NCBI GenBank assembly: GCA_026413755.1
Contig: JAOAKH010000012.1
Location: forward strand, 1 to 37,265
Length of the DNA stretch: 37,265 nucleotides
DNA from: Acidilobaceae archaeon
Lineage (GTDB): Archaea; Thermoproteota; Thermoprotei_A; Sulfolobales; Acidilobaceae
Direction: 5' to 3'
Shown: positions 31,031 to 37,265 of the stretch, piece after piece
Position numbering within the stretch: the first letter of the stretch is position 1
How the letters are laid out: each line of letters opens with the position of its first letter
Translations under genes and position numbers: made by a program
The notes under the pieces: generated by a model
The model's input: only the letters and a program-made list of their open reading frames with translations
Databases searched by the model: none
Told to the model about the DNA's origin: nothing

Positions 31031-32134
31031 CTAGCTTTTGCGCCAGCTCCTAAAAAGCAAGAGAAGAGATAGCAGGGAGAGGAGGAGCATCGCTGCCAGC
31101 CCCCTCTCTAGGCTGCTCTCCCTCAGCGCCGGATACAGGAGGAAGTTGGCGAGGGAGGAGAGGCTGTAGATCATGCTCACTATCCCCGCCGCCGTGGCCT
31201 GGAGCTCCCTCGGGAGGCTCTTGCTAACGTACATAGTCTGCGCCACCTCCTTGAAGGGGTACAGCGGGACTAGCCAGAGGAGGGCTAGCAGGAGGCCTCC
31301 AGAGAGGTAGAGCAGGACTGCGTAGAGAGAGTAGGCAAAGATCGATAGCAGGAAGGCCCTCCCCTCCCCCACTCCCTCCACGAGCCTCCCAGCCAAGGGC
31401 CTTGCGAGGGCAGAGGCGAGGGAGGTGAGGCTCACCCCCACCAGGCCGAAGAGGAAGAGGTCGCTCCCCAGCTCCCTGTACACCTTCACAGCTACCATGC
31501 TGAAGAAGAGGTTAAGGCCCGCTGAGAAGAGGGCTATGCCTAGGAGCGGCCCGAGGGGCAGAGAGCGCAGGGCTCCCCCCACGTTCCCCGTCGCGAGGGA
31601 GTTCTCCACGAAGAGGACGGCAAGGAGGGAGGAGAGGGAGTACAAGAAGCCTATCAGCACGAAGGCTCCCAGGTAGCCGTAGGCCTCCACTGCCGGCGCC
31701 GGCAGGAGGCCGCCTGCGGCCCAGGCGAGGGGGAAGAGGAGGGAGAGCCGCGCATATCTGGAGGCGGAGCCGCCGCTAGCCCTCAGCAAAGATCCGAAGG
31801 CCCCTGCGGCGAAAAGCGTGGAAAGGAGCCCCAGAGAGGCTATCGCAGCCACCGCCCTCGCGTCGCTAAGGAGGGCTACGAGCGGCGGGAGGGCTCCCCT
31901 CACTGCAGAGAGGGCCACTATGGCCCTGGCCCCCTTCACGTCGCCCGCCAGCCCGAGCAGGGGGCCTGCTAGGCCGGGCAGGGCCTCCGCGGCCCCCACC
32001 AGAAGCATGAAGCTGTAGCTCTGCTCCCCCAGCAGGTCGCTGAAGTAAGCTCTGCTCGCCGCGTAGTAAGATGCAGCGGCAGCCTGATCTATGGCTATCG
32101 AGGCAGATACCCCCCAGGCCCTCCGGTCGCTCAT
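31031..32134 (-). CDS. Major facilitator superfamily transporter
   Basis: 367 residues with about eleven to twelve hydrophobic segments; the cytoplasmic loop between halves includes VENSLATGNVGGALRSLPLG. Motif A-like residues are weak (LGLAGDVKGAR after the second helix). Substrate unknown. It precedes mre11 on the same strand by 12 bases, so co-transcription is likely even though the functions are unrelated. It resembles the transporter at 804 in general layout only. Confidence 0.78.
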   Translation of the reverse strand: MSDRRAWGVSASIAIDQAAAASYYAASRAYFSDLLGEQSYSFMLLVGAAEALPGLAGPLLGLAGDVKGARAIVALSAVRGALPPLVALLSDARAVAAIASLGLLSTLFAAGAFGSLLRASGGSASRYARLSLLFPLAWAAGGLLPAPAVEAYGYLGAFVLIGFLYSLSSLLAVLFVENSLATGNVGGALRSLPLGPLLGIALFSAGLNLFFSMVAVKVYRELGSDLFLFGLVGVSLTSLASALARPLAGRLVEGVGEGRAFLLSIFAYSLYAVLLYLSGGLLLALLWLVPLYPFKEVAQTMYVSKSLPRELQATAAGIVSMIYSLSSLANFLLYPALRESSLERGLAAMLLLSLLSLLLLFRSWRKS

Positions 32135-32172
32135 TTCTCCCCTCGCCAGACAAGCTGAGAGCTATTAGGCAG

Positions 32173-32246
32173 TGGGCCCGCGGGGATTTGAACCCCGGAC
32201 CTCCGCCGTGTGAGGGCGGCGTCCTACCAGGCTAGACGACGGGCCC
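32173..32246 (-). tRNA. tRNA-Val (CAC), attachment site of an integrated element
   Basis: Acceptor GGGCCCG/CGGGCCC with discriminator A, D stem GTCT/GGAC, anticodon arm CCGCC-CTCACAC-GGCGG, T arm CCGGG-TTCAAAT-CCCCG, no intron and no encoded CCA. Bases 32205-32240 (positions 7-42 of the tRNA) recur with two differences at 34274-34309, so this gene appears to be the restored copy at one end of an insertion. Confidence 0.95.
32205..32240 (-). repeat. Direct repeat (att) within tRNA-Val
   Basis: 36-base segment matching 34274-34309 at 34 of 36 positions. The two copies lie in the same orientation, 2069 bases apart, as expected of left and right attachment sites after site-specific integration. 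Confidence 0.75.
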
Positions 32247-32274
32247 TCGCCAAACCTAAGACCTGCGGCCAGCT

Positions 32275-32517
32275 CTAATAAGTCTTGGCCGCCAGCCTCT
32301 CGAGCGCTCTGTTAATCACCTCGTTGCTGACCCTCCTCCTGCGGTTCCTAACCATTAGCGCCGGAAATACCGAGCTCCCGGTAGCTTTCGATATATAGAA
32401 CGCGCTGCGAAGGTACGGCTGTGTGATGCCGCTGCCGTAGACTTCGGGTAGCGCGGCGGTTCTTTTGGAGAGGTGGTAAGCGGCTTCCAGTCGCTCGCCA
32501 GCGAGGTCATTCAGCAA
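32275..32517 (-). CDS. Small ORF in the integrated element
   Basis: 80 residues from a TTG, ending 28 bases before tRNA-Val. The C-terminal half is basic (RNRRRRVSNEVINRALERL), compatible with DNA binding, but no family is recognised. Its place and direction are those of the N-terminal fragment left when an SSV-type integrase gene is split by integration; however, the frame that runs on into the tRNA is a different one, so this is not established. A TATA-like GCTATACTAAT is just upstream. Confidence 0.4.
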   Translation of the reverse strand: MLNDLAGERLEAAYHLSKRTAALPEVYGSGITQPYLRSAFYISKATGSSVFPALMVRNRRRRVSNEVINRALERLAAKTY

Positions 32518-32612
32518 GCGTATGCGGAGGACTAGCGCATTAGTATAGCAACGCTATTCCCACCTTCATATCCTTTTTAGGCTACTTTGCGCTAGAAGCC
32601 TAGGGCACTTGA

Positions 32613-33656
32613 ATGACTCACGAAGACGAAAGACGGGAGGTGAAGGTTGATATGCCGAAAGAGATAAAGCTGAATATGTCGTACGAGGACTACATGCGAC
32701 TCGCCATTCTGTGGGTCACAATGGACACCAAAGACTTAGCTAAGGCCCTATATGTGGTGAAGGTCGCCGCAAAAGGAAGTTATATAATGGGTTTGTTCGG
32801 CGGAGAAAAGAAGAGTGGTAGTGAACGGTACGCGGGGCTGGTCGTGAGCGACTTAAAGCCCGTAAACGATGGATTATACCTCAGGCTATACAACACGGAC
32901 AAGGAATATCTAGTGCCGTCGGATTTGATGAGGAGGCACGGTATCGACATCTATAAGGTGTACTATCTTGGAACCATAAACCCGTTTAAGTGCTCTGCGC
33001 TCAACGTGATTCTCTCGTCCATGGGCGAGAAGCAGCTGAAGGAGTTCATAGAGGAGGTAATCCGAATAAACAAGGAGGCCATGACAGAAGCTGATGAGAG
33101 GAGGTTGAGGAAGCTCTCTAAAGAGGTGAAAGCACGGATAAACGTGTTACGTGGCTCACACTATGTGGTATATAGGGGTAACAGAGTCTTCACTGCCTGC
33201 GTTCCAGAAGATCTTAGTAAGTCTGTCAGCGCGTTCAACACGGGTTACATAGAGTGTAGAAATGCCAAGCAAGCATATTACTATGCTGCAATCTTGAACT
33301 ACATGGCCTATAAAGTCATCAGCGAAGGAAGAGAATTCATGAGGGACCACTATGCTAGACCATCACTTGCCATAGTTGCTGCCAAACTAACGTGGAAAGA
33401 CCTTCCCTCCGAGCTAAGGGATGAAATAGCTAGGCTCTCACATGAGCTATCGAGGAAGCTTACATGGATAGACTACCCCAACCAGAAAAAAGCGCTTCTC
33501 GAGACAGCTAAGACGCCCGAATTCGCTAAAATAATCGAACTATTAGATAAGCATATAGAGAGTGCAGGCAAGCAGAGGATGTTAGAGGGGGCCCTGGGAC
33601 TAGTATCTGTAGTTAGCAGGAAGGAGTTCTTGAAGCGCCTTCGTAGAGGGTCTTAA
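32613..33656 (+). CDS. Unrecognised 347-residue protein of the integrated element
   Basis: The only intact sizeable gene between the two tRNA-Val repeats. Its codon use is visibly richer in A and T than the neighbours (many AAA, GAT, ATA and TAT codons), a sign of foreign origin. No signal or membrane segments. Residues about 35-135 are strand-rich; about 155-180 form a charged helix; the C-terminal third contains YIECRNAKQAYYYAAILNYM, MRDHYARPSLAIVAAKLTW and helices to the end. That third reminds me of the target-recognition-like tails of some archaeal DNA methylase-related proteins, but I cannot confirm it. ATG start with no clear ribosome site; CATATCCTTTTTAGG upstream may hold the promoter. 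Confidence 0.6.
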   Translation: MTHEDERREVKVDMPKEIKLNMSYEDYMRLAILWVTMDTKDLAKALYVVKVAAKGSYIMGLFGGEKKSGSERYAGLVVSDLKPVNDGLYLRLYNTDKEYLVPSDLMRRHGIDIYKVYYLGTINPFKCSALNVILSSMGEKQLKEFIEEVIRINKEAMTEADERRLRKLSKEVKARINVLRGSHYVVYRGNRVFTACVPEDLSKSVSAFNTGYIECRNAKQAYYYAAILNYMAYKVISEGREFMRDHYARPSLAIVAAKLTWKDLPSELRDEIARLSHELSRKLTWIDYPNQKKALLETAKTPEFAKIIELLDKHIESAGKQRMLEGALGLVSVVSRKEFLKRLRRGS

Positions 33657-34262
33657 ACACCGCTCGAGGGCCCCTTTCTGCTTTTCGAGCTCGTCCCCGA
33701 GCATCTCCTTCAGTGTCTAGGTAGTGGGCCCTCGTGACGCTCCTCGGGGCCCAGCCGTGTATGCGCTCCACTATGGGCTGAGGCACCCCTGACTAGGAGC
33801 GCTGTGTTGAGAGCCCTCAGCGAGTAGAGCCTGAAGCTCGGAACGACCCTGATCTCCTAGGTACTCCGTCTCCCGACCCTATCGATAAGGCTTCAGCATT
33901 CTCGAGTAGCTATAGGTAGAGGCTCGGCGTTAGGATAGGCTTTCTTATCTATGACCTGCGGGACCACCTCGTTGGCCCACCTAACTTCTTGCGGCCTCGG
34001 CTCGGTCATGAGCAGCTTCTCCCGAACGCCGTCTTTATCGCTAGCACGGCCTCCTCCAGACATGCCCTAGTCCTCCCAGCTTCCCCTCAGCCTGCTCCGC
34101 AAGTCCTCCTTCCAGCCTAAGGCACGGCCTCGGGCCTTCAGAACGTGCTCAGCAGCCTCCTGAGGTAGCCGACCCTCTCGCTAGCGGTCTTACCCTGAGA
34201 CCTGAGCCAGTCTATAATCGGACCTCTTTGGGAGGACGGGCCTCTCAAGAATAACGGGTCCA
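33657..34262 (-). pseudogene. Decayed tyrosine integrase
   Basis: On the minus strand, integrase-like peptides can be read across several frameshifts and stops. In order they are GPIIDWLRSQGKTASERVGY, CLEEAVLAIKTAFG, EPRPQEVRWANEVVPQVIDK, and VVPSFRLYSLRALNTALLVRG. A one-base shift then leads to GVPQPIVERIHGWAPRSVTR, followed by AHYLD. The last two resemble the box II region (SLR... in place of LRH) and the H-G-W/T..HYL region with the catalytic tyrosine. A further shift gives a charged C-terminal helix. It begins beside the partial tRNA copy, the usual place for the integrase of such an element, and is clearly non-functional. Confidence 0.7.
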
Positions 34263-34273
34263 CAAGCCTGCTA

Positions 34274-34309
34274 GCCGCGTGAGGGCGGCGTCCTGCCAGG
34301 CTAGACGAC
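34274..34309 (-). repeat. Partial tRNA-Val copy (att site)
   Basis: Matches positions 7-42 of tRNA-Val with two substitutions (D-loop T to C and position-37 A to G). The 3' half of a tRNA is missing, so this is not a functional tRNA. It marks the far end of the integrated element. Confidence 0.75.
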
Positions 34310-34347
34310 AGGCACCCACGAGAGGGAATGGGGAGCAAAGTTAGCAC

Positions 34348-34647
34348 TCAGCAGCTCCTTACGACTCGCCCGCTGGCGTCATCTAGCACGTATACCTCCT
34401 CGAAGCTCCCCTTGAGGGCCTCCTTGATCTCGTCCGCCACCTTCTCTACCATAGCGCTGTTGATCACTCTCCTAAAGCCGCACCTCGGGTTGCTGAGGGA
34501 GTAGTCTATATAGACGGCTACCTTCTTCCCGTCCCGGGATATCCTAAAGCGCGTGACGAAGCCGGCAGTTATGACGTCCACGTCAAAGCCCGGCAGGAGG
34601 ACCTTGGAGAGCCTCCTCTCCACTTCCGCAGCCTTCTCCTCTAGCAT
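34348..34647 (-). CDS. Small protein of unknown function
   Basis: 99 residues from ATG 34647, chosen because AAGGGGAC lies six bases upstream and the TATA AAGTTTAAATTG (34679-34691) is correctly spaced; a TTG at 34677 would add ten residues. The protein has an N-terminal helix, strands VDVITAGFVTRFRISRDGKKVAVYIDY, a basic-hydrophobic RCGFRRVINSAMVEKVADEI helix and a final strand pair. Compact alpha/beta layout; family not recognised. It lies just outside the integrated element, divergent from tRNA-Leu. Confidence 0.6.
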   Translation of the reverse strand: MLEEKAAEVERRLSKVLLPGFDVDVITAGFVTRFRISRDGKKVAVYIDYSLSNPRCGFRRVINSAMVEKVADEIKEALKGSFEEVYVLDDASGRVVRSC

Positions 34648-34678
34648 GCTGTCCCCTTGGACAATAAGGGAGGTCAAT

Positions 34679-34691
34679 CAATTTAAACTTT
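34679..34691. promoter_or_regulatory. Divergent TATA element
   Basis: CAATTTAAACTTT is nearly symmetrical and lies about 30-40 bases from both the minus-strand gene (ATG 34647) and the plus-strand tRNA-Leu (34720), so it probably drives both. Confidence 0.5.
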
Positions 34692-34719
34692 AGCTCCCCC
34701 ACAGCTAGAGGAGAAAGGA

Positions 34720-34806
34720 GCGGGGGTGCCCGAGCCTGGCAAAGGGGGCGGGCTCAAGACCCGTTGGCGTAGGCCGTCGTGGGTTCAAATCCCACCCCCC
34801 GCACCA
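34720..34806 (+). tRNA. tRNA-Leu (CAA)
   Basis: Class II tRNA: acceptor GCGGGGG/CCCCCGC, discriminator A and encoded CCA, anticodon arm GCGGG-CTCAAGA-CCCGT with anticodon CAA, a long variable arm (about 15 bases) and T arm GTGGG-TTCAAAT-CCCAC. No intron. Confidence 0.95.
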
Positions 34807-34845
34807 GCTGCATCCTTGCTAAAGACGGGAGGAGCCCCTTGCCCC

Positions 34846-35409
34846 TCATGAGAGCCCTCCCTCGCGTAGCAGGTAGCTCATGTCGGAGGCCAGCATGTGG
34901 GCCAGCCTCAGCGGCTCAGGGACCCTTGCGTGGATCTGCAGGCCCTCCACGAGGGCCTTTGCTCTCTCCAGCGGCAGCCCCCAGCTGTATATATAGAGAT
35001 CCCCCTTTTTCGTCGCAACCCGCTGCGCCCTGTCTACCTCCTTCAGCACCCTCAGCCTGAGCTCCCAGTCGGACAGGTGCTTCTCCATAGCTGCCCTCAG
35101 CCTCTCGCTTGAGGGCTCGTAGGTGTAGATCACCACCGTAGGGAGCCCCGTCAGCCTCTCCACTGTAGCTGGGGAGATCACGTTGAAGCCCGCTATAGTG
35201 AGGGAGTCGAGGAGCAATGCCTCTGCCCTCGCCAGCGAGAGCAGCTGCTGCACCATAGCCGAGACCACAGAGGAGGCCTCGAGGCCGTCTATGCTGAGCA
35301 GCGCGAACCTGGCAGCGCGGGGGCCTGAGGACCAGAGGAGGCACGCTAAGGCCGTGTAGCTACCTCCCTTCCTCACCCTCCCGTCGTCGCAGGCTATCGC
35401 GCTTCCCAA
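34846..35409 (-). CDS. DUF99 family protein (endonuclease V-like fold)
   Basis: 187 residues. The N-terminal AIACDDGRVRKGGSYTALACLL, LSIDGLEASSVVSAMVQQL and LLLDSLTIAGFNVISPATVERLTGLPTVVI match archaeal DUF99/UPF0215, a family with an endonuclease V-like fold and unproven function; the CDDG acidic pair and LDSLTIAGFN segment are the family's conserved core. TTG start with GGGAGG three bases upstream, overlapping the orc1/cdc6 3' end by 50 bases, so the two are co-transcribed. Confidence 0.82.
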   Translation of the reverse strand: MGSAIACDDGRVRKGGSYTALACLLWSSGPRAARFALLSIDGLEASSVVSAMVQQLLSLARAEALLLDSLTIAGFNVISPATVERLTGLPTVVIYTYEPSSERLRAAMEKHLSDWELRLRVLKEVDRAQRVATKKGDLYIYSWGLPLERAKALVEGLQIHARVPEPLRLAHMLASDMSYLLREGGLS

Positions 35410-36631
35410 GGGCCTCCCTTCCCACCTCCTCCGTCAGCTCCCCTATGGTTATATCCTCCGAGAGGGCCCTCAGCAGCGCCGAAAGGTCAGCAGAGAGCTC
35501 TATGACCCTTGTTTTCCCATACCTCCCCTTGCTGATTACCCTCCCAGAGATCACGCCTAACATGTCCAGCTCTGCCAAGATACCGCTCACCCTCCTCAGC
35601 GTTACTGTCTCCAGGCTCAGCCTCCTCGTGAGGAGCTTGTACTTGTCGTAGACCTCGCCGGTAGTAGTGTGGGTCCTCCCGCCTGCCGTGGTAGATATGA
35701 CTGCCAGCAGCACCAGCTTCCCATGGAGCGGCAGCGTCCTGATCACCTCTACCACCCGGTCCCTCTCTATCTCCTCCCTCGCCTTCATGACGTGCTCCTT
35801 CCTCACCCTCTCAGCGCCGCCCCTCTCCGCCAGCTCCCCCGCCACCCTCAGCAGGTCTAGCGCCCTCCTCGCGTCCCCGTGCTCCCTCGCTGCCAGGGCG
35901 GCGCAGAGGGGTATGACGTCCTCCTCCAGCGCCCCTGGCTGGAAGGCCTCCCTTGCCCTCATTGACAGGATGTCCTTTAGCTGCTCCGCGTTGTAAGGGG
36001 GGAACACGAGCTCCACCTCGCCCAGGCTGCTCTTCACCCGCGGGTCCAGGCTCTCTATGAAGTCCACGCTGTTAGTGATGCCGATCAGCGAGACCTTGGA
36101 GCTCCTCAGCTCCCCGTTTATCCTGGTGAGCTTGTATAGCACGTCGTCCCCCCTCCTCTTCACTAGGAAGTCTATCTCGTCCAGCACGACTATGTAGATG
36201 ACGCCCGCATCGGAGGCCTTCTTTACTATCCTTGCAAAGATCTCCCCCGTCGAGAGGCCTGTGAAGGGAATGCTCACTCCCACCCCTTCGCCTATGTCTG
36301 CCAGCACTCGGTAAGGCGTGTCGCGGTACCTCGCGTTAACGTATATTGCCCTCACCCTCTGCCCGCTCTCCCTCGCAGAGGCCTCCAGCCTGGATAGCAC
36401 GTACCTCACAACTGCCGTCTTGCCCGTCCCGGTGAGGCCGTAGATGAACAGGTTGCTCGGCTTCTCGCCCCTCAGCGAGGGGGCCAGCACAGAGGCTATC
36501 TTCCTAATCTCCTCCTCCCTGTGCGGGAGGGCCTCTGGGACGTAGTCTGGGAGCAGCTTCTCCCTGTTCCTGAAAATCTTTGACTTCAGCGCCCTCCTGA
36601 AGATCTCCTCCAGGGAGTCCAAGAGAAGCAC
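35360..36631 (-). CDS. cdc6: Orc1/Cdc6 replication initiator
   Basis: Binds replication origins and loads MCM. The 423-residue AAA+ protein has Walker A IYGLTGTGKTAVVRYVL near residue 67, Walker B IVVLDEIDFLVKR, sensor 1 IGITNSVDF, sensor 2 GDARRALDLLRVA, and a C-terminal winged helix (about 315-395) with LTRRLSLETVTLRRVSGIL. All AAA+ residues are present. The GTG start lies directly beside GGGGGGA; a TTG three codons later is possible. The upstream 120 bases include one ORB-like sequence. The gene is followed by and overlaps DUF99. Confidence 0.95.
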   Translation of the reverse strand: MLLLDSLEEIFRRALKSKIFRNREKLLPDYVPEALPHREEEIRKIASVLAPSLRGEKPSNLFIYGLTGTGKTAVVRYVLSRLEASARESGQRVRAIYVNARYRDTPYRVLADIGEGVGVSIPFTGLSTGEIFARIVKKASDAGVIYIVVLDEIDFLVKRRGDDVLYKLTRINGELRSSKVSLIGITNSVDFIESLDPRVKSSLGEVELVFPPYNAEQLKDILSMRAREAFQPGALEEDVIPLCAALAAREHGDARRALDLLRVAGELAERGGAERVRKEHVMKAREEIERDRVVEVIRTLPLHGKLVLLAVISTTAGGRTHTTTGEVYDKYKLLTRRLSLETVTLRRVSGILAELDMLGVISGRVISKGRYGKTRVIELSADLSALLRALSEDITIGELTEEVGREALGKRDSLRRREGEEGR

Positions 36632-36637
36632 TCCCCC

Positions 36638-36657
36638 CAGAGGAAACAGTGCCAGAG
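36638..36657 (+). promoter_or_regulatory. Possible origin-recognition-box-like element
   Basis: CCCCCCAGAGGAAACAGTG, next to the cdc6 start, resembles the core CCA.AGGAAAC of crenarchaeal ORB elements, with a G/C tract on the other side of the core. Only one copy is visible and no A+T-rich unwinding region follows, so an origin here is weakly supported. Confidence 0.2.
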
Positions 36658-36754
36658 AGGCTGTAAGCGGGGAGAAGCTCTGTATTTCTGAGGCGCGCCC
36701 CGCCTCCGACAGGCTGGGGCATAGCTTTTAAATCCCCCGCGAGCTATCTCTCAG

Positions 36755-36855
36755 GGGCCCGTAGCTCAGCCAGGACAGAGCGCCGGCCTTCTAAGCGCTC
36801 TGTCTGCCTGCGCGGGGAGAGCCGGTGGTCGGGGGTTCAAATCCCCCCGGGCCCG
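36755..36855 (+). tRNA. tRNA-Arg (TCT) with a 26-nt intron
   Basis: Acceptor GGGCCCG/CGGGCCC, discriminator G, no encoded CCA. The anticodon arm is CCGGC-CTTCTAA-GCCGG after removing bases 36794-36819 between positions 37 and 38, the canonical intron site; anticodon TCT. The intron can pair internally (GCGC near its start with GCGC near its end). A TATA-like AGCTTTTAAATCC lies at 36723-36735. Confidence 0.95.
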
Positions 36856-36902
36856 CTGGGCCTTAATAGCTCTGGAGCTTATTGGCCAGGAGGCGAAACG
36901 CA

Positions 36903-37190
36903 ATGATGCCTCACCCCACCAACGCTGTGCTCGTGGGGAAGAAGAAGGTCTCGAACTACGTGATCGCGGCCCTGAGGATGTTCACCCACGAAGGGCTGGA
37001 GGAGGTGATCGTGAAGGCGAGGGGGGCTAACGTGTACAAGGCGGTGGAGGTTGCTAACAGAGTAACTGCTACCCTCAGCAGCGTTAAAGTGGAGAGGGTG
37101 AAGGTTTACAGCGAGAGGCTAAGGGACAAGAACGGCGCAGAGCGGAGGGTCTCCTGCATAGAGGTGGCGCTGAGGAAGAGAAGGGACTAG
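36903..37190 (+). CDS. alba: Alba chromatin protein
   Basis: A small dimeric DNA/RNA-binding chromatin protein. Conserved Alba sequence NAVLVGKKKVSNYVIAALRMF includes the KK pair that contacts nucleic acid (and is acetylated in Sulfolobus), then VIVKARGANVYKAVEVANRV and the hairpin YSERLRDKNGAERRVSCIEVAL. The ATG at 36903 is preferred: AGGAGG lies nine bases upstream and TTAATAGC at about 36863-36870 serves as TATA; a TTG at 36882 would add seven basic residues. Length about 95 is normal. Confidence 0.95.
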   Translation: MMPHPTNAVLVGKKKVSNYVIAALRMFTHEGLEEVIVKARGANVYKAVEVANRVTATLSSVKVERVKVYSERLRDKNGAERRVSCIEVALRKRRD

Positions 37191-37265
37191 AGGGCCACCC
37201 TCGAGGAGGCCCCGTCGAACAATATAGTGGCGCCCGCGAGGTACTCTGGGGACCTGAGCAGGGAG
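37187..37265 (-). CDS. C-terminal end of a short-chain dehydrogenase-like protein (partial)
   Basis: On the minus strand an open frame enters the window and ends at a TAG (37187-37189), overlapping the alba stop by four bases. The last residues SPEYLAGATILFDGASSRVAL follow the usual end of SDR enzymes (sd.a.y.tGa.i.vdGG), with a DGAS in place of DGG. The match is short, so the family assignment is tentative. Confidence 0.4.
   Translation of the reverse strand, partial: SLLRSPEYLAGATILFDGASSRVAL

Noticed and set aside
34138-34347. 69-codon ORF running through the partial tRNA-Val copy
   Set aside because: Its first half is translated tRNA sequence and its second half is the start of the decayed integrase, so it is described as part of that pseudogene.
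1-37265. CRISPR array
   Set aside because: No series of regularly spaced 24-37 base repeats was found; the only tandem repeat noticed is the 27-base pair inside rad50.

Overview
The window looks like chromosomal DNA of a hyperthermophilic crenarchaeon (Thermoproteota). It carries a two-domain reverse gyrase, Alba, an archaeal Lsm protein, Orc1/Cdc6, Mre11-Rad50, ADP-forming acetyl-CoA synthetase and inositol-1-phosphate synthase, together with intron-containing tRNAs, TATA-box promoters close to start codons and many GTG/TTG starts. Base composition is high in G+C with heavy use of AGG/AGA arginine codons. I cannot name the genus.

Layout. 1-8260: UMP kinase, an MFS transporter, a membrane-anchored exported protein, acetyl-CoA synthetase overlapping lsm, a UPF0147 gene, and a GH57 amylase followed by a sugar-nucleotide pyrophosphorylase. 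8255-13650 (minus strand): RqcH/NFACT, an amidohydrolase, a short tatA gene, a cysteine-cluster protein, a Dph6-like ATPase and a zinc-ribbon protein. 13718-16113: an exported protein, tRNA-Thr with a D-loop insertion and an Nramp-like transporter. 16114-16720 has no intact gene; it holds a decayed reading frame and a hairpin segment resembling an IS605/TnpB right end. 16721-19432 is a minus-strand block with pdxT, pdxS and, upstream, a threonine-synthase-like protein that has lost its PLP lysine and gained a C-terminal winged helix. 19483-21901: a CBS protein, tRNA-Met, inositol-phosphate synthase divergent from a PadR-like regulator, and a second winged-helix regulator. 22017-23804: three tandem exported proteins resembling TasA/CalY/AbpA fibre subunits. 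23837-32134: a candidate box C/D sRNA, reverse gyrase, rad50, mre11 and a second MFS transporter. 32173-34309: tRNA-Val and a small decayed integrated element bounded by a partial copy of that tRNA. 34348-37265: a small conserved gene, tRNA-Leu, DUF99, orc1/cdc6, tRNA-Arg, alba and the end of a gene on the minus strand.

Functional groupings. Genome maintenance (reverse gyrase, Rad50-Mre11, Orc1/Cdc6, Alba) dominates the right half. Carbohydrate storage (GH57 plus nucleotidyltransferase), PLP synthesis (PdxST) and inositol-phosphate synthesis form metabolic units. The most original observations are: (1) the apparent PLP-pseudoenzyme/winged-helix regulator directly upstream of pdxST, with a 12-bp palindrome at the pdxS promoter, which suggests an archaeal analogue of the bacterial MocR/PdxR arrangement; (2) paired 14-bp near-palindromes between ino1 and a PadR-type gene; (3) a three-gene TasA-like cluster with a mosaic duplication; (4) a 2.1-kb tRNA-Val-integrated element with an unrecognised 347-residue protein; (5) a well-formed C/D sRNA candidate. 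All functional proposals for these are inferences from sequence alone.
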